A stretch of 6,270 bases of DNA from contig JAJZHV010000073.1 in assembly GCA_021804345.1 (NCBI GenBank), positions 1 through 6,270 on the forward strand, written 5' to 3'. The DNA is from Pseudomonadota bacterium (lineage in GTDB: Bacteria > Pseudomonadota > Gammaproteobacteria > Burkholderiales > Ferrovaceae). This document shows, piece after piece, positions 1 to 5,781 of this stretch. Under the pieces are notes generated by a model that had not been told where the DNA came from, ran no database searches, and saw nothing but the letters and a program-made list of their open reading frames with translations. How positions within the stretch are numbered: the stretch's first letter is position 1; each line of letters opens with the position of its first letter. The position numbers and the translations under genes are program-made.

Positions 1-141
1 AGATTTGCCTTCCAGCAGTTCGATCGTGGAAAGGTTGGCTTCGGGTTGTACAGGCAAAGGCTCTGCCTGGAGTGTGCTTGCTCCCCAGTACAGCAGCAGC
101 CCACAACAGGCAGAAGTGTTCAGGCCTGTGAATATCCTCAT
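1..141 (-). CDS. cpaC: Tad/Flp pilus secretin CpaC/RcpA, N-terminal fragment (partial, runs off left edge)
   Basis: Only the first 47 codons are present. The ATG overlaps the cpaB stop as ATGA (138-141), and a GGAG lies 9 nt upstream of it (complement of 151-154). The fragment begins MRIFTGLNTS and has a hydrophobic stretch (about residues 5-23) that resembles a Sec signal peptide, probably cleaved near the Ala-rich ASTLQA segment. A short linker follows, then STIELLEGKS, which resembles the opening strand of the N-terminal domain of RcpA/CpaC secretins. In tad loci the gene after cpaB/rcpC is normally the outer-membrane secretin through which the Flp pilus exits. The assignment therefore rests on gene order, signal peptide and this short match; the secretin domain itself lies outside the window. 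Another exported Tad component is less likely but cannot be excluded. Confidence 0.72.
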   Translation of the reverse strand, partial: MRIFTGLNTSACCGLLLYWGASTLQAEPLPVQPEANLSTIELLEGKS

Positions 142-926
142 GGCAACTCACTCCGCTGCAATCCTCGAATGATTTCTGCTCCTGCCACGCGCCGTGGTGC
201 GATAGCCCGCGTATCCTTGTGAAACAGCGTGCTGCGCGTGGCCCCTTGGGTTGCTGCCGGTCGCGTGTCCACCTGGTTGCGCAACACCAGGGACAAGGAG
301 CCAATGTTGCGCGCCAGATCCAGACGTTCTGCCTCTTCCGGAGTCACTTCCAGTGTCACAGCATTGACCACATGGGGCTTGGTTTCATCCGGATTGGCCT
401 CCTGGGCAATGGCCAGCACCGGGACATGTTCCAGCACGATCCGCGACAGGGTATGCGCGCCCTCCTGGCCGGATAACCCCTCCTGTCCACTATTGACCAG
501 CACGTCCACATAATTGCCTGGCAAGGCAAATCCGGCCACGCCCACCACTTCATTGACCCGCACGGTCATGGCCCGATGTCCGGTTTCGATGATGGCCGAC
601 AACCCACCGTGACTGCCCTCCGGTGCAAGCGCCGCCTCCAGGATGGGAGCCCCCTTGGGAATGGTGGTGCGCGCATAGCGTCCCTCCAGACGCGCGGCAT
701 CCACCATGAACCCAGCGGGTAACAGGGCCCGAGGCCAGTCCACCATGGACACCACCGGAGCGCCCACTCGGCTTCCTGGCAGCAAGGTAGAAGCCGCCAC
801 CGCCACCGGGGTTGCGCGCGGACGCGCCGTCTGAAAGACCCACCACAGGGATGCGCCGGTCAGCCCTACCGAAAGCACCACACTGAACAGAATCCATTGC
901 GTACGGGTCAGTTTTTTTATGTGCAT
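138..926 (-). CDS. cpaB: Flp pilus assembly protein CpaB/RcpC
   Basis: Inner-membrane-anchored periplasmic protein of the Tad/Flp pilus machine, thought to work with the RcpA/CpaC secretin. The product is 262 residues, a usual family length. One transmembrane segment (about 11-31) is followed by an SAF-type domain (about 40-102, including the segments PVAVAASTLLPGSRV and YARTTIPKGAPI). An RcpC/CpaB domain (about 105-218) then carries the typical block AMTVRVNEVVGVAGFALPGN at 119-138 and the later segment VTPEEAERLDLARNIGSL. The tail after 220 is poorly conserved and basic. The ATG at 926 was chosen because GGGGAG (complement of 933-938) lies 6 nt before it; an in-frame GTG at 944 has no such site. 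The gene begins 24 nt after flp ends and overlaps the next gene by ATGA, so the three are probably one transcript. Confidence in the family is high. Confidence 0.95.
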   Translation of the reverse strand: MHIKKLTRTQWILFSVVLSVGLTGASLWWVFQTARPRATPVAVAASTLLPGSRVGAPVVSMVDWPRALLPAGFMVDAARLEGRYARTTIPKGAPILEAALAPEGSHGGLSAIIETGHRAMTVRVNEVVGVAGFALPGNYVDVLVNSGQEGLSGQEGAHTLSRIVLEHVPVLAIAQEANPDETKPHVVNAVTLEVTPEEAERLDLARNIGSLSLVLRNQVDTRPAATQGATRSTLFHKDTRAIAPRRVAGAEIIRGLQRSELP

Positions 927-950
927 GGCACTGCTCCCCAACACTGGCGC

Positions 951-1133
951 CTAGCCGGCCGACCCGATACTGGAGGCAATCGTGGTGAATTTGGTTTCGA
1001 GACTCGAACCCAACACCGTCACCCCCCCAATCACCACCAAACCGATCAAGGCAGCAATCAATCCATATTCAATGGCAGTAACGCCCTCCTCGCGCACACA
1101 GAAACGACGGATGATCCTGGAAATGGCTTGCAT
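951..1133 (-). CDS. flp: Flp family type IVb prepilin
   Basis: Major structural subunit of the Tad (tight adherence) pilus. The product is 60 residues. A basic leader of 17 residues (R6, R9, R10, R14) ends in Gly17, and the mature protein begins VTAIEYGLIAAL. This gives the diagnostic Glu at mature position +5 and Tyr at +6 that TadV/CpaA-type prepilin peptidases recognise, followed by one long hydrophobic helix to about residue 42 and a short polar tail. The mature pilin of 43 residues is within the usual Flp size. The ATG at 1133 was chosen because a strong GGAGGAG Shine-Dalgarno lies directly upstream and because it gives the standard leader; an upstream start would add 27 non-pilin residues. 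It heads the operon with cpaB. A strong ribosome site suits an abundant subunit. Confidence 0.95.
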   Translation of the reverse strand: MQAISRIIRRFCVREEGVTAIEYGLIAALIGLVVIGGVTVLGSSLETKFTTIASSIGSAG

Positions 1134-1135
1134 GA

Positions 1136-1143
1136 CTCCTCCT
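1136..1143 (-). promoter_or_regulatory. Strong ribosome binding site of flp
   Basis: Read on the minus strand this is AGGAGGAG, a near-complete anti-16S match. Its AGGAGG core sits 4 nt before the flp ATG at 1133. It decides the flp start over upstream in-frame codons and is the best ribosome site in the window, as expected for a highly expressed pilin. Confidence 0.8.
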
Positions 1144-1156
1144 TTGGCCTTTGGCC
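1143..1156. repeat. Tandem duplication of a 7-bp unit in the flp leader
   Basis: TTTGGCC occurs twice in a row on the plus strand, which is GGCCAAA twice on the flp strand. It lies immediately upstream of the flp Shine-Dalgarno, within the presumed 5' untranslated leader. Function is unknown and two copies may be chance. It could affect the accessibility of the ribosome site. Confidence 0.5.
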
Positions 1157-1279
1157 GTTCAATCAACACAGGGAAGATTAAGCTTACCGGGAGAGCAGAT
1201 CGGCCAACAGTCACAAACCAATGAGGAACAGTGGTGTTTTGCGCGCGATCGGGCAGGAGGTTAATCCGGTCGAATCCTG

Positions 1280-1285
1280 TAGAAT
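1280..1285 (+). promoter_or_regulatory. Possible -10 box for ccmA
   Basis: TAGAAT matches five of six positions of the TATAAT consensus and lies 9 nt before the ccmA ATG. No good -35 hexamer is seen at 16-18 nt upstream, so the site is weak as a sigma-70 promoter. If used, transcription would start at about 1291-1293 and ccmA would be almost leaderless. The same bases hold the in-frame TAG that limits ccmA upstream. Confidence 0.25.
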
Positions 1286-1294
1286 AGTGAGATC

Positions 1295-1900
1295 ATGCTG
1301 TCCGTTACCCAACTTACCTGCCAGCGGGGAGAACGGGTCCTGTTTCAGGACCTGCACTTCGAGCTGCCCGACGCCCATTGGCTGCAGATTGCCGGGGCCA
1401 ATGGTGCTGGAAAAACCAGCCTGTTGCGAATCCTGGCGGGATTGACCGAACCCGTGCAAGGAACCGTCTTGTGGAATGGAGTAGACATAGGCGCCGAACG
1501 CTCGCTCTGGCATCGGGATCTGCTCTATGTGGGACATCAGGGGGCCCTCAAGGAAGAATTGAACCCTCAGGAAAACCTCCTGTTCAGCCTGGGGCTAGAG
1601 GGCTTTGAATCCTCCCCAGCCGCCATTCGCAATGCGCTGCAGCAATTGGGACTACATGGGCGCGAACACCTGCCGGTGCGCTATCTCTCCGCCGGCCAGC
1701 GGCGCCGGGTATTGCTGAGCCGCCTGCTCCTGCGCCCGGCGCGCCTATGGATTCTCGACGAGCCCTACACCGCCCTGGATGTGCACGCCAGCCAAGTCCT
1801 GACGCACCAGATCGAAGCCCATCTGCAACAGGGTGGCAGCGTTATCCTTACTAGTCATCAATCCATTCCCTTGTCCGGCGGGAGCTGCCTGACCTTATGA
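1295..1900 (+). CDS. ccmA: Cytochrome c biogenesis ABC transporter ATP-binding protein CcmA
   Basis: Cytoplasmic ATPase of the CcmABCD complex. ATP hydrolysis by CcmA releases haem-loaded CcmE from CcmC for delivery to apocytochrome. The product is 201 residues, the usual short CcmA length. All ABC motifs are visible: Walker A GANGAGKT at 34-41, Q-loop Gln82, signature LSAGQ at 131-135 followed by RRR, Walker B LWILDEP at 151-157, and the switch His188. The N-terminus MLSVTQLTCQRGERVLF matches the family start. An in-frame TAG at 1280-1282 makes the ATG at 1295 the first possible start. Only a weak GTGAG precedes it, unusually close, so translation initiation looks poor or leaderless. The stop overlaps the ccmB start as ATGA (1897-1900), so the two are translationally coupled. 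Confidence is high. Confidence 0.97.
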   Translation: MLSVTQLTCQRGERVLFQDLHFELPDAHWLQIAGANGAGKTSLLRILAGLTEPVQGTVLWNGVDIGAERSLWHRDLLYVGHQGALKEELNPQENLLFSLGLEGFESSPAAIRNALQQLGLHGREHLPVRYLSAGQRRRVLLSRLLLRPARLWILDEPYTALDVHASQVLTHQIEAHLQQGGSVILTSHQSIPLSGGSCLTL

Positions 1901-2577
1901 AATCCCAGCACGCGGCCCCTTTCATTCTTGCTATCCGACGCGATCTGCTGTTGGCCGCACGCCATAAAACCGAGATCGTCACTGCCCTGTTTTTCTTTGT
2001 GATCGTCGTCAATCTGCTGCCCCTGGGCATCGGCCCGGATGCAGATCTGCTCCGCAAGATTGCTCCCGGGGCCCTGTGGATTGGTGCCTTGCTGGCCACC
2101 CTGCTGGGCTTGCAACGTCTTTTTGCACCCGATCACGCGGATGGCACCTTGGAGCAAATGGCCCTGTCACCGCAGTCTTTTACTCTGCTGGTGGCTGGAA
2201 AAATCGTGGCCCATTGGCTGGTCTCCGGACTGCCCGTGGTATTGATTGCGCCGGTTCTGGGTCTTCAGTTCGACCTGCCGGGGCGTAGCCTGGGTTTGTT
2301 GATGCTGTCATTGCTACTGGGTACCCCGATTCTGTCCCTGATCGGCGCAGTGGGCGCGGCCTTGACCCTAGGGGTAAGAGGCGGCGGGGCCCTACTGTCC
2401 TTGTTGATCCTGCCTTTGTACATTCCGGCGCTCATCTTTGGTGCCGGCGCCGTAGAAGCTGACCTGGCCGGACTGGGAGCAGAAGGTCATTTATCCCTGT
2501 TAGGTGCGGTATTGGTGGTTTCCCTTTTTTTTGCGCCCTGGGCCAGTACTCTGGCCCTGCGCGTTGCTCTGGAGTAA
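1897..2577 (+). CDS. ccmB: Cytochrome c biogenesis ABC transporter permease CcmB
   Basis: Integral membrane subunit that pairs with CcmA in the CcmABCD haem-handling complex of the cytoplasmic membrane. The product is 226 residues, close to the usual 220. Six hydrophobic segments are visible at about 28-45, 57-74, 102-122, 131-157, 164-184 and 199-222. The cytoplasmic loop after the second segment carries QRLFAPDHADGTLEQMALSP (73-92), a form of the conserved CcmB block in which an acidic 'DGTLE' stretch precedes 'SP'. Its ATG overlaps the ccmA stop. A GGGAG at 1880-1884 is 12 nt away, rather far, so coupling to ccmA probably drives initiation. A run of eight T lies at 2525-2532 in the last hydrophobic segment, with the reading frame intact. 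Confidence 0.96.
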   Translation: MKSQHAAPFILAIRRDLLLAARHKTEIVTALFFFVIVVNLLPLGIGPDADLLRKIAPGALWIGALLATLLGLQRLFAPDHADGTLEQMALSPQSFTLLVAGKIVAHWLVSGLPVVLIAPVLGLQFDLPGRSLGLLMLSLLLGTPILSLIGAVGAALTLGVRGGGALLSLLILPLYIPALIFGAGAVEADLAGLGAEGHLSLLGAVLVVSLFFAPWASTLALRVALE

Positions 2578-2581
2578 AGGC

Positions 2582-3325
2582 ATGAGTCATTCCCTCGTCA
2601 ACTGGTTCAAATATGCCTCGCCAGCCAGCTTCTACCCTCTGGCTGGGCGCTTGATCCCCTACTTTGCCAGCGCTGCGGCAGTCCTGGGCGCAATCGGCCT
2701 GTGGATTGGCTTGCTGTTCGCCCCAACCGATGCGCAACAGGGAGAAGGCTATCGCATCATTTTTGTTCACGTGCCTGCCAGTTGGATGTCCATGTTCGTG
2801 TACTGCATCATGGCCTTTTGGTCCGCCCTGGGGCTGGCCTTCAAAACCCGACTCTCTGGCATGATGACGGCAGCTCTGGCCCCTACGGGAGCCCTGTTTG
2901 CCTTTCTTTCCCTGTGGACCGGTGCCCTGTGGGGAAAACCCATGTGGGGCGCCTGGTGGGTGTGGGACGCGCGTCTGACCTCGCAATTGATCCTGTTTTT
3001 CCTGTATCTGGGCTTTATCGCCCTGCAGTCCGCCATTGATGATCCGCGGCGCGCCGATAAGGCCGGAGCACTGCTGGCCCTGGTGGGCGTCATCAACGTG
3101 CCAATCATCTATTTTTCGGTTCAGTGGTGGAATACCTTGCATCAAGGAGCCTCTGTATCCATGACCAAAGCGCCCAGCATGGCCCATACCATGCTGGCTG
3201 GCATGTTGGTCATGGCACTGGCTTTTTGGGCTTACACCATTGCCATCGCACTGATGCGGGTACGTTGCATCATGCTAGAACGGGAATTGAGCAGTGAATG
3301 GGTCAAGCGGAATGCAACCGAATAA
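2582..3325 (+). CDS. ccmC: Haem-handling membrane protein CcmC (haem exporter/CcmE loader)
   Basis: Binds haem at the outer face of the cytoplasmic membrane and promotes its covalent attachment to CcmE. The product is 247 residues with six predicted membrane segments (about 27-47, 63-85, 96-114, 132-150, 161-180, 205-226). The tryptophan-rich WWD domain is present at 117-130 with W117, W122, W125, W126, W128 and D129. The two external histidines that ligand haem in this family are H63 (FVHVP) and H187 (TLHQG). The ATG at 2582 is 4 nt after the ccmB stop and is preceded by GGAG at 2571-2574 with a 7-nt gap. Extending to an upstream ATG at 2504 would overlap ccmB by 74 nt and add a non-family N-terminus. 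It is distinguished from CcmF by size. Confidence is high. Confidence 0.97.
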   Translation: MSHSLVNWFKYASPASFYPLAGRLIPYFASAAAVLGAIGLWIGLLFAPTDAQQGEGYRIIFVHVPASWMSMFVYCIMAFWSALGLAFKTRLSGMMTAALAPTGALFAFLSLWTGALWGKPMWGAWWVWDARLTSQLILFFLYLGFIALQSAIDDPRRADKAGALLALVGVINVPIIYFSVQWWNTLHQGASVSMTKAPSMAHTMLAGMLVMALAFWAYTIAIALMRVRCIMLERELSSEWVKRNATE

Positions 3326-3388
3326 TCTCCCGCACTGTCCTACCACACAGATTTCTTCAACCTCGATGACGGACAAACGGATTAGACG

Positions 3389-3556
3389 ATGCAGTGGAAT
3401 AACTGGAATGACTTTTTACACATGGGCGGGTATGCCGTGTATGTGTGGGGTAGCTTTGGCGCCTGTGCCTTGGGGATGTTGCTGGAGCCTTGGTTGCTAA
3501 AACGCCGCCGGCATGCGATTCTTGCCCGTTTGTCTGGCCAGGAGAACGTGCAATGA
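3389..3556 (+). CDS. ccmD: Haem exporter protein CcmD (small membrane protein)
   Basis: Small protein of 55 residues. In the family, CcmD stabilises the CcmC-CcmE-haem complex and is needed for release of holo-CcmE. It starts [20 protein letters not shown], matching the CcmD hallmark in which an aromatic-rich N-terminus leads into 'H-M-G-G-Y-x-x-Y-V-W'. One membrane helix (about 14-33) follows, then a very basic cytoplasmic tail (KRRRH at 38-42). An in-frame TAG at 3383-3385 makes the ATG at 3389 the first start; its ribosome site is weak (GGA at 3379-3381). Position between ccmC and ccmE confirms the identity. The stop overlaps the ccmE ATG (3553-3556). The gene sits 63 nt after ccmC, a larger gap than elsewhere in this tightly packed operon. 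Confidence 0.93.
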   Translation: MQWNNWNDFLHMGGYAVYVWGSFGACALGMLLEPWLLKRRRHAILARLSGQENVQ

Positions 3557-3993
3557 AATCACGTCACAAGCGTCTGTTACTGATCATGGGCGGAGTAGCG
3601 GTGCTCGGGGTGGCTGCCATGCTGGTGCTGAACGCATTTCGCAGCAACTTGGTGTTTTTCTATACCCCCACCCAAATTGCCAAGGGCGAAGCACCCAACA
3701 ATAAGGCTTTTCGGATTGGTGGTCTGGTCAAGGCGGGGTCATTGACCCGGGATGGCCTCACGGCGCACTTCATCGTGACCGATACCTCCCGCGAAACACC
3801 CGTCATCTACACCGGAATCCTGCCGGATCTTTTCAAGGAAGGACGCGGCGTTGTGGCTCAGGGGAAATTGCAAGCGCAAGGGCAATTCGTTGCCACGGAA
3901 GTGCTGGCTAAACACGACGAAAACTATATGCCCCCGGAAGCCAAAGACGCAGTGGATCAAGCCCAAAAAGCTGCCCGAACGCTCAAGCAATAG
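3553..3993 (+). CDS. ccmE: Periplasmic haem chaperone CcmE
   Basis: Membrane-anchored haem chaperone that receives haem from CcmC, holds it covalently, and passes it to apocytochrome c at the CcmFHI ligation module. The product is 146 residues. A basic N-terminus (KSRHKR) precedes one membrane anchor (about 8-27). An OB-fold beta-barrel domain (about 30-118) includes [12 protein letters not shown] and [10 protein letters not shown]. The haem-binding motif HDENYMPPE follows at 121-129, with His121 as the covalent attachment residue and Tyr125 as the conserved ligand. The C-terminal tail is flexible and charged. The ATG at 3553 overlaps the ccmD stop and has AGGAG at 3540-3544 with an 8-nt gap; an upstream ATG at 3490 would add 21 residues overlapping ccmD. 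It is the last gene of the rightward arm. Confidence 0.97.
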   Translation: MKSRHKRLLLIMGGVAVLGVAAMLVLNAFRSNLVFFYTPTQIAKGEAPNNKAFRIGGLVKAGSLTRDGLTAHFIVTDTSRETPVIYTGILPDLFKEGRGVVAQGKLQAQGQFVATEVLAKHDENYMPPEAKDAVDQAQKAARTLKQ

Positions 3994-4003
3994 CTTATTT
4001 CCC

Positions 4004-5317
4004 TCAGGGTTGGACCTGGTCGATCGTCAACTGCACCCCCCGGGCACCCGGTTTGACCACTGCGCTTTTGCCAGTCAAATCGCCAGGGGTGGGGGTTGCA
4101 CTGCCCGACCTGGAAATTCTAGCTTCCACCCGAACCGCTGTCACTGAGGACAGATTGAACTGCCGGCTCATGGCCATCTCGTCCGTGAGTTGAAAATCTA
4201 GGGGGAGCTGGCCTGCGGTGGTTTTCAGCACCGCCAAAGGCATCCGTGGCCCCTCGGGAACCCGCGCAAACAAGTACACGGTGTCTGTGGGCGACACCCG
4301 CGCGCGTAAGGCCGGATCGAGCGTGACGCGACCCGACACCGCACTGGCTCCAGACCCCTGGGGGGGGGCGCCGCTTTGGTCCCGCGCACGGGATGGGGCT
4401 GCAGGTTCTTCCTGAGTCCCGCCCCCCGCTGGTGCGGATCGAACCGGGCCCGAGGGCTCCTGAAACTGGTCCGGTCTTAAGGGAGGCAGTTTTAGCTTGG
4501 CACGCGCCACGTTCAGGTTTTCCAGCACAAAACTGGCATCCTGCGAGCCCGGCTCCAGCAAAGGCATGAGTTTTTCCCAGGTCGTCATGGCTTTTCGGAA
4601 ATCCTTGCCGGCAAAGGCAAAGCCACCGGCCATGAATAACCCCTTGGCATTACCCGGTTCCAGTTTAAGGGCCTGATCCACCAGATCGCGTGCACGTAGC
4701 AAGGCGCCCTGATCCTGCCCGTCCGAGGCCAAGGCTTCGGCATAATCCACCATCAGCTGGGGGTTGGTTTGCAGTTGATCGGGCAAGTGCTCAAAGGCCT
4801 TGCGCGCATCCAGCGGACGGTCCAAGTTCATGTAGGAACGCGCCAGCATGGCCCATCCTTCTGGATCATTGGGTTCTTTGGCCAGTTTGGCTTCCAGCCT
4901 GGCGACCATTTCCTTGATTTGCTGCTCACCCACCTGCTGGGGTTGAACCTGGGCCTGGGGGTTAAATACCCCCGGGTTGCCACGCCAGGCATAAATGCCG
5001 CCCGCAGCCAGGGGGATCAGGAGCAACAGAACCACAGCCACGCTACGACCATGCGTGTAGTCAGTCACCTCGGGATTGACGTCGGCCTCCTCCAGCAGTC
5101 GATGCTGCACCTCATCCCGAGCCTGGGCGAAGTCGGTGTCGGCCAGGCTGCCCTCACGATGCTCTGCATCCAGTTCTGCCAGTTGATCCCGGTACACCGC
5201 TGCATTGAGGGACTTTCGATTATCGTTGATGGCCCAGCGGTGACGAAACAAAACATAGAACAGCACAGCCAGCACCAGCAGTGTCAGGGCGCTGGCAGCA
5301 AGGAGAAATGAGATCAT
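4004..5317 (-). CDS. ccmI: Cytochrome c biogenesis apocytochrome chaperone CcmI (TPR protein)
   Basis: Holds the C-terminal helix of apocytochrome c and presents it to the haem ligation complex with CcmF and CcmH. The product is 437 residues. Two membrane segments (2-24 and 92-112) flank a cytoplasmic helical loop with the family block LNAAVYRDQLAELD (37-50). A periplasmic TPR region follows (about 134-285, for example DPEGWAMLARSYMNL and a second repeat near 221-250). A Pro/Ala/Gly-rich linker (286-327) leads to a conserved C-terminal beta domain (328-436, starting GRVTLDPALRARVSPTDTVY). The ATG at 5317 overlaps the ccmH stop as ATGA and gives the normal family N-terminus. No clear ribosome site precedes it, so it is probably coupled to ccmH. 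A run of nine C occurs in the linker codons 317-320. This is the long CcmI form with the extra C-terminal domain, similar to the second half of E. coli CcmH. Confidence 0.95.
   Translation of the reverse strand: MISFLLAASALTLLVLAVLFYVLFRHRWAINDNRKSLNAAVYRDQLAELDAEHREGSLADTDFAQARDEVQHRLLEEADVNPEVTDYTHGRSVAVVLLLLIPLAAGGIYAWRGNPGVFNPQAQVQPQQVGEQQIKEMVARLEAKLAKEPNDPEGWAMLARSYMNLDRPLDARKAFEHLPDQLQTNPQLMVDYAEALASDGQDQGALLRARDLVDQALKLEPGNAKGLFMAGGFAFAGKDFRKAMTTWEKLMPLLEPGSQDASFVLENLNVARAKLKLPPLRPDQFQEPSGPVRSAPAGGGTQEEPAAPSRARDQSGAPPQGSGASAVSGRVTLDPALRARVSPTDTVYLFARVPEGPRMPLAVLKTTAGQLPLDFQLTDEMAMSRQFNLSSVTAVRVEARISRSGSATPTPGDLTGKSAVVKPGARGVQLTIDQVQP
4360..4368 (-). repeat. C9 homopolymer inside ccmI
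   Basis: Nine consecutive G on the plus strand read as nine C in the ccmI coding strand, covering codons 317-320 (Ala-Pro-Pro-Gln) in the low-complexity linker between the TPR region and the C-terminal domain. The frame is intact at nine. Gain or loss of one base would remove or scramble the C-terminal 110 or so residues. Tracts of this length can slip during replication and are also frequent sequencing-error sites. Confidence 0.85.
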
Positions 5318-5781
5318 GGTTGGTCGCGCAGGAGCGCCTCGGCATGTTGTTTTTGCTCGGCAGACAAGGGTGCTGAGGCCGGGGTACGAGTGCGGTGACG
5401 CAGCACCCCCACCAAAACAGCAAGGCCCAGTGCCAAGAGTAGAAATGGTCCAAACCACAGCAGCCAGGTGGTGGGTTTGACCGGCGGGCGATAGCGCACG
5501 AAATCACCATAGCGGGCGACCATGAAGTCCATGACTTCCTGATTGCTTTTTCCCTGGCGGATTTGCTCTCGGATCTCCTGTCTCAGGTCTTCAGCCAAAG
5601 CTGCATGGGATCCTGCGAGCGACTCGTTCTGACAGACCAGACAACGCATTTCTTCGGCAATCTTGATCATGCGTTGCTCCACCACCGGGTCCTCGGCCAA
5701 CGGCTTGGCTTCACCGGCCAAGGCGCTCCAGGAAAGAGCCAGACCCAGCAGCACCAGCAGCACCCGTATCAGGTTTTTCAT
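5314..5781 (-). CDS. ccmH: Cytochrome c-type biogenesis thiol-disulfide protein CcmH (CcmL)
   Basis: Membrane-anchored periplasmic oxidoreductase that reduces the CXXCH disulfide of apocytochrome c, or resolves its mixed disulfide with CcmG, before haem attachment. The product is 155 residues. It has a signal peptide (1-22, probable cleavage after ALA), then a three-helix-bundle domain with the signature MRCLVCQNESLAGS and redox cysteines C47 and C50. Next come the family segments YGDFVRYRPPVKPTTWLLWFGP (91-112) and a membrane helix (about 106-126), and finally a short charged tail. This is the single-domain form, with the TPR part encoded separately by ccmI. The start at 5781 overlaps the ccmG stop as ATGA and has GGGAG 8 nt upstream (complement of 5790-5794). 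Confidence is high. Confidence 0.97.
   Translation of the reverse strand: MKNLIRVLLVLLGLALSWSALAGEAKPLAEDPVVEQRMIKIAEEMRCLVCQNESLAGSHAALAEDLRQEIREQIRQGKSNQEVMDFMVARYGDFVRYRPPVKPTTWLLWFGPFLLLALGLAVLVGVLRHRTRTPASAPLSAEQKQHAEALLRDQP

Larger units (their letters stand above)
1134..1294. promoter_or_regulatory. Divergent intergenic region between flp and ccmA
   Basis: This 161-bp spacer separates the leftward pilus genes from the rightward ccmA gene and must contain, or sit next to, both sets of start signals. No convincing -35/-10 pair, sigma-54 site or operator palindrome could be picked out for the flp direction; TTGGCC followed 15 nt later by TAAGCT is the nearest and is weak. The ccmA side holds only the TAGAAT box listed separately. 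No gene or RNA is seen here. Confidence 0.6.

Noticed and set aside
550..914. An A7 run just after the cpaB start (complement of 912-918) forms an A-AAA-AAA slippery heptamer, and the -1 frame stays open down to 550.
   Set aside because: The -1 product is Gly/Arg-rich with no family resemblance, typical of an open shadow frame in GC-rich DNA. The CpaB frame is fully conserved through the region, and no stimulatory structure is obvious.
1261..1280. GGTCGAATCC before ccmA resembles the T-arm of a tRNA.
   Set aside because: No acceptor stem, anticodon arm or CCA end can be paired around it; the match is a short chance resemblance.
2525..2532. Run of eight T in ccmB, considered as an intrinsic terminator tail or slippage site.
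   Set aside because: It encodes Leu-Phe-Phe in the last membrane segment, no GC-rich hairpin precedes it, and ccmC follows directly. An ordinary coding run is the simplest reading.
2504..2581. Longer start for ccmC at an upstream ATG (2504).
   Set aside because: It overlaps ccmB by 74 nt and gives an N-terminus unlike CcmC; the ATG at 2582 has a good ribosome site and the expected start.
2432..3187. Open frame of about 250 codons on the minus strand opposite ccmB and ccmC.
   Set aside because: It has a Gly/Gln/His-rich shadow composition and no recognisable domain, and the sense strand carries clear CcmB and CcmC motifs.
3966..4018. Possible bidirectional terminator between ccmE and ccmI.
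   Set aside because: The stems found are 4-5 bp, or 8 bp with a mismatch and an AT-rich 19-nt loop, without a proper T-run on either strand. Too weak to annotate.
5265..5300. CAGCA-rich stretches near 5270 and 5750 looked like short repeats.
   Set aside because: They are the complement of CTG/GCC codons for Leu and Ala in membrane segments and signal peptides of CcmI and CcmH, not a repeat element.
4769..5311. Open frame of about 180 codons on the plus strand opposite ccmI.
   Set aside because: It is antisense to well-conserved CcmI sequence, is rich in Gln/Leu/His as expected from a complementary frame, and matches no family I recognise.
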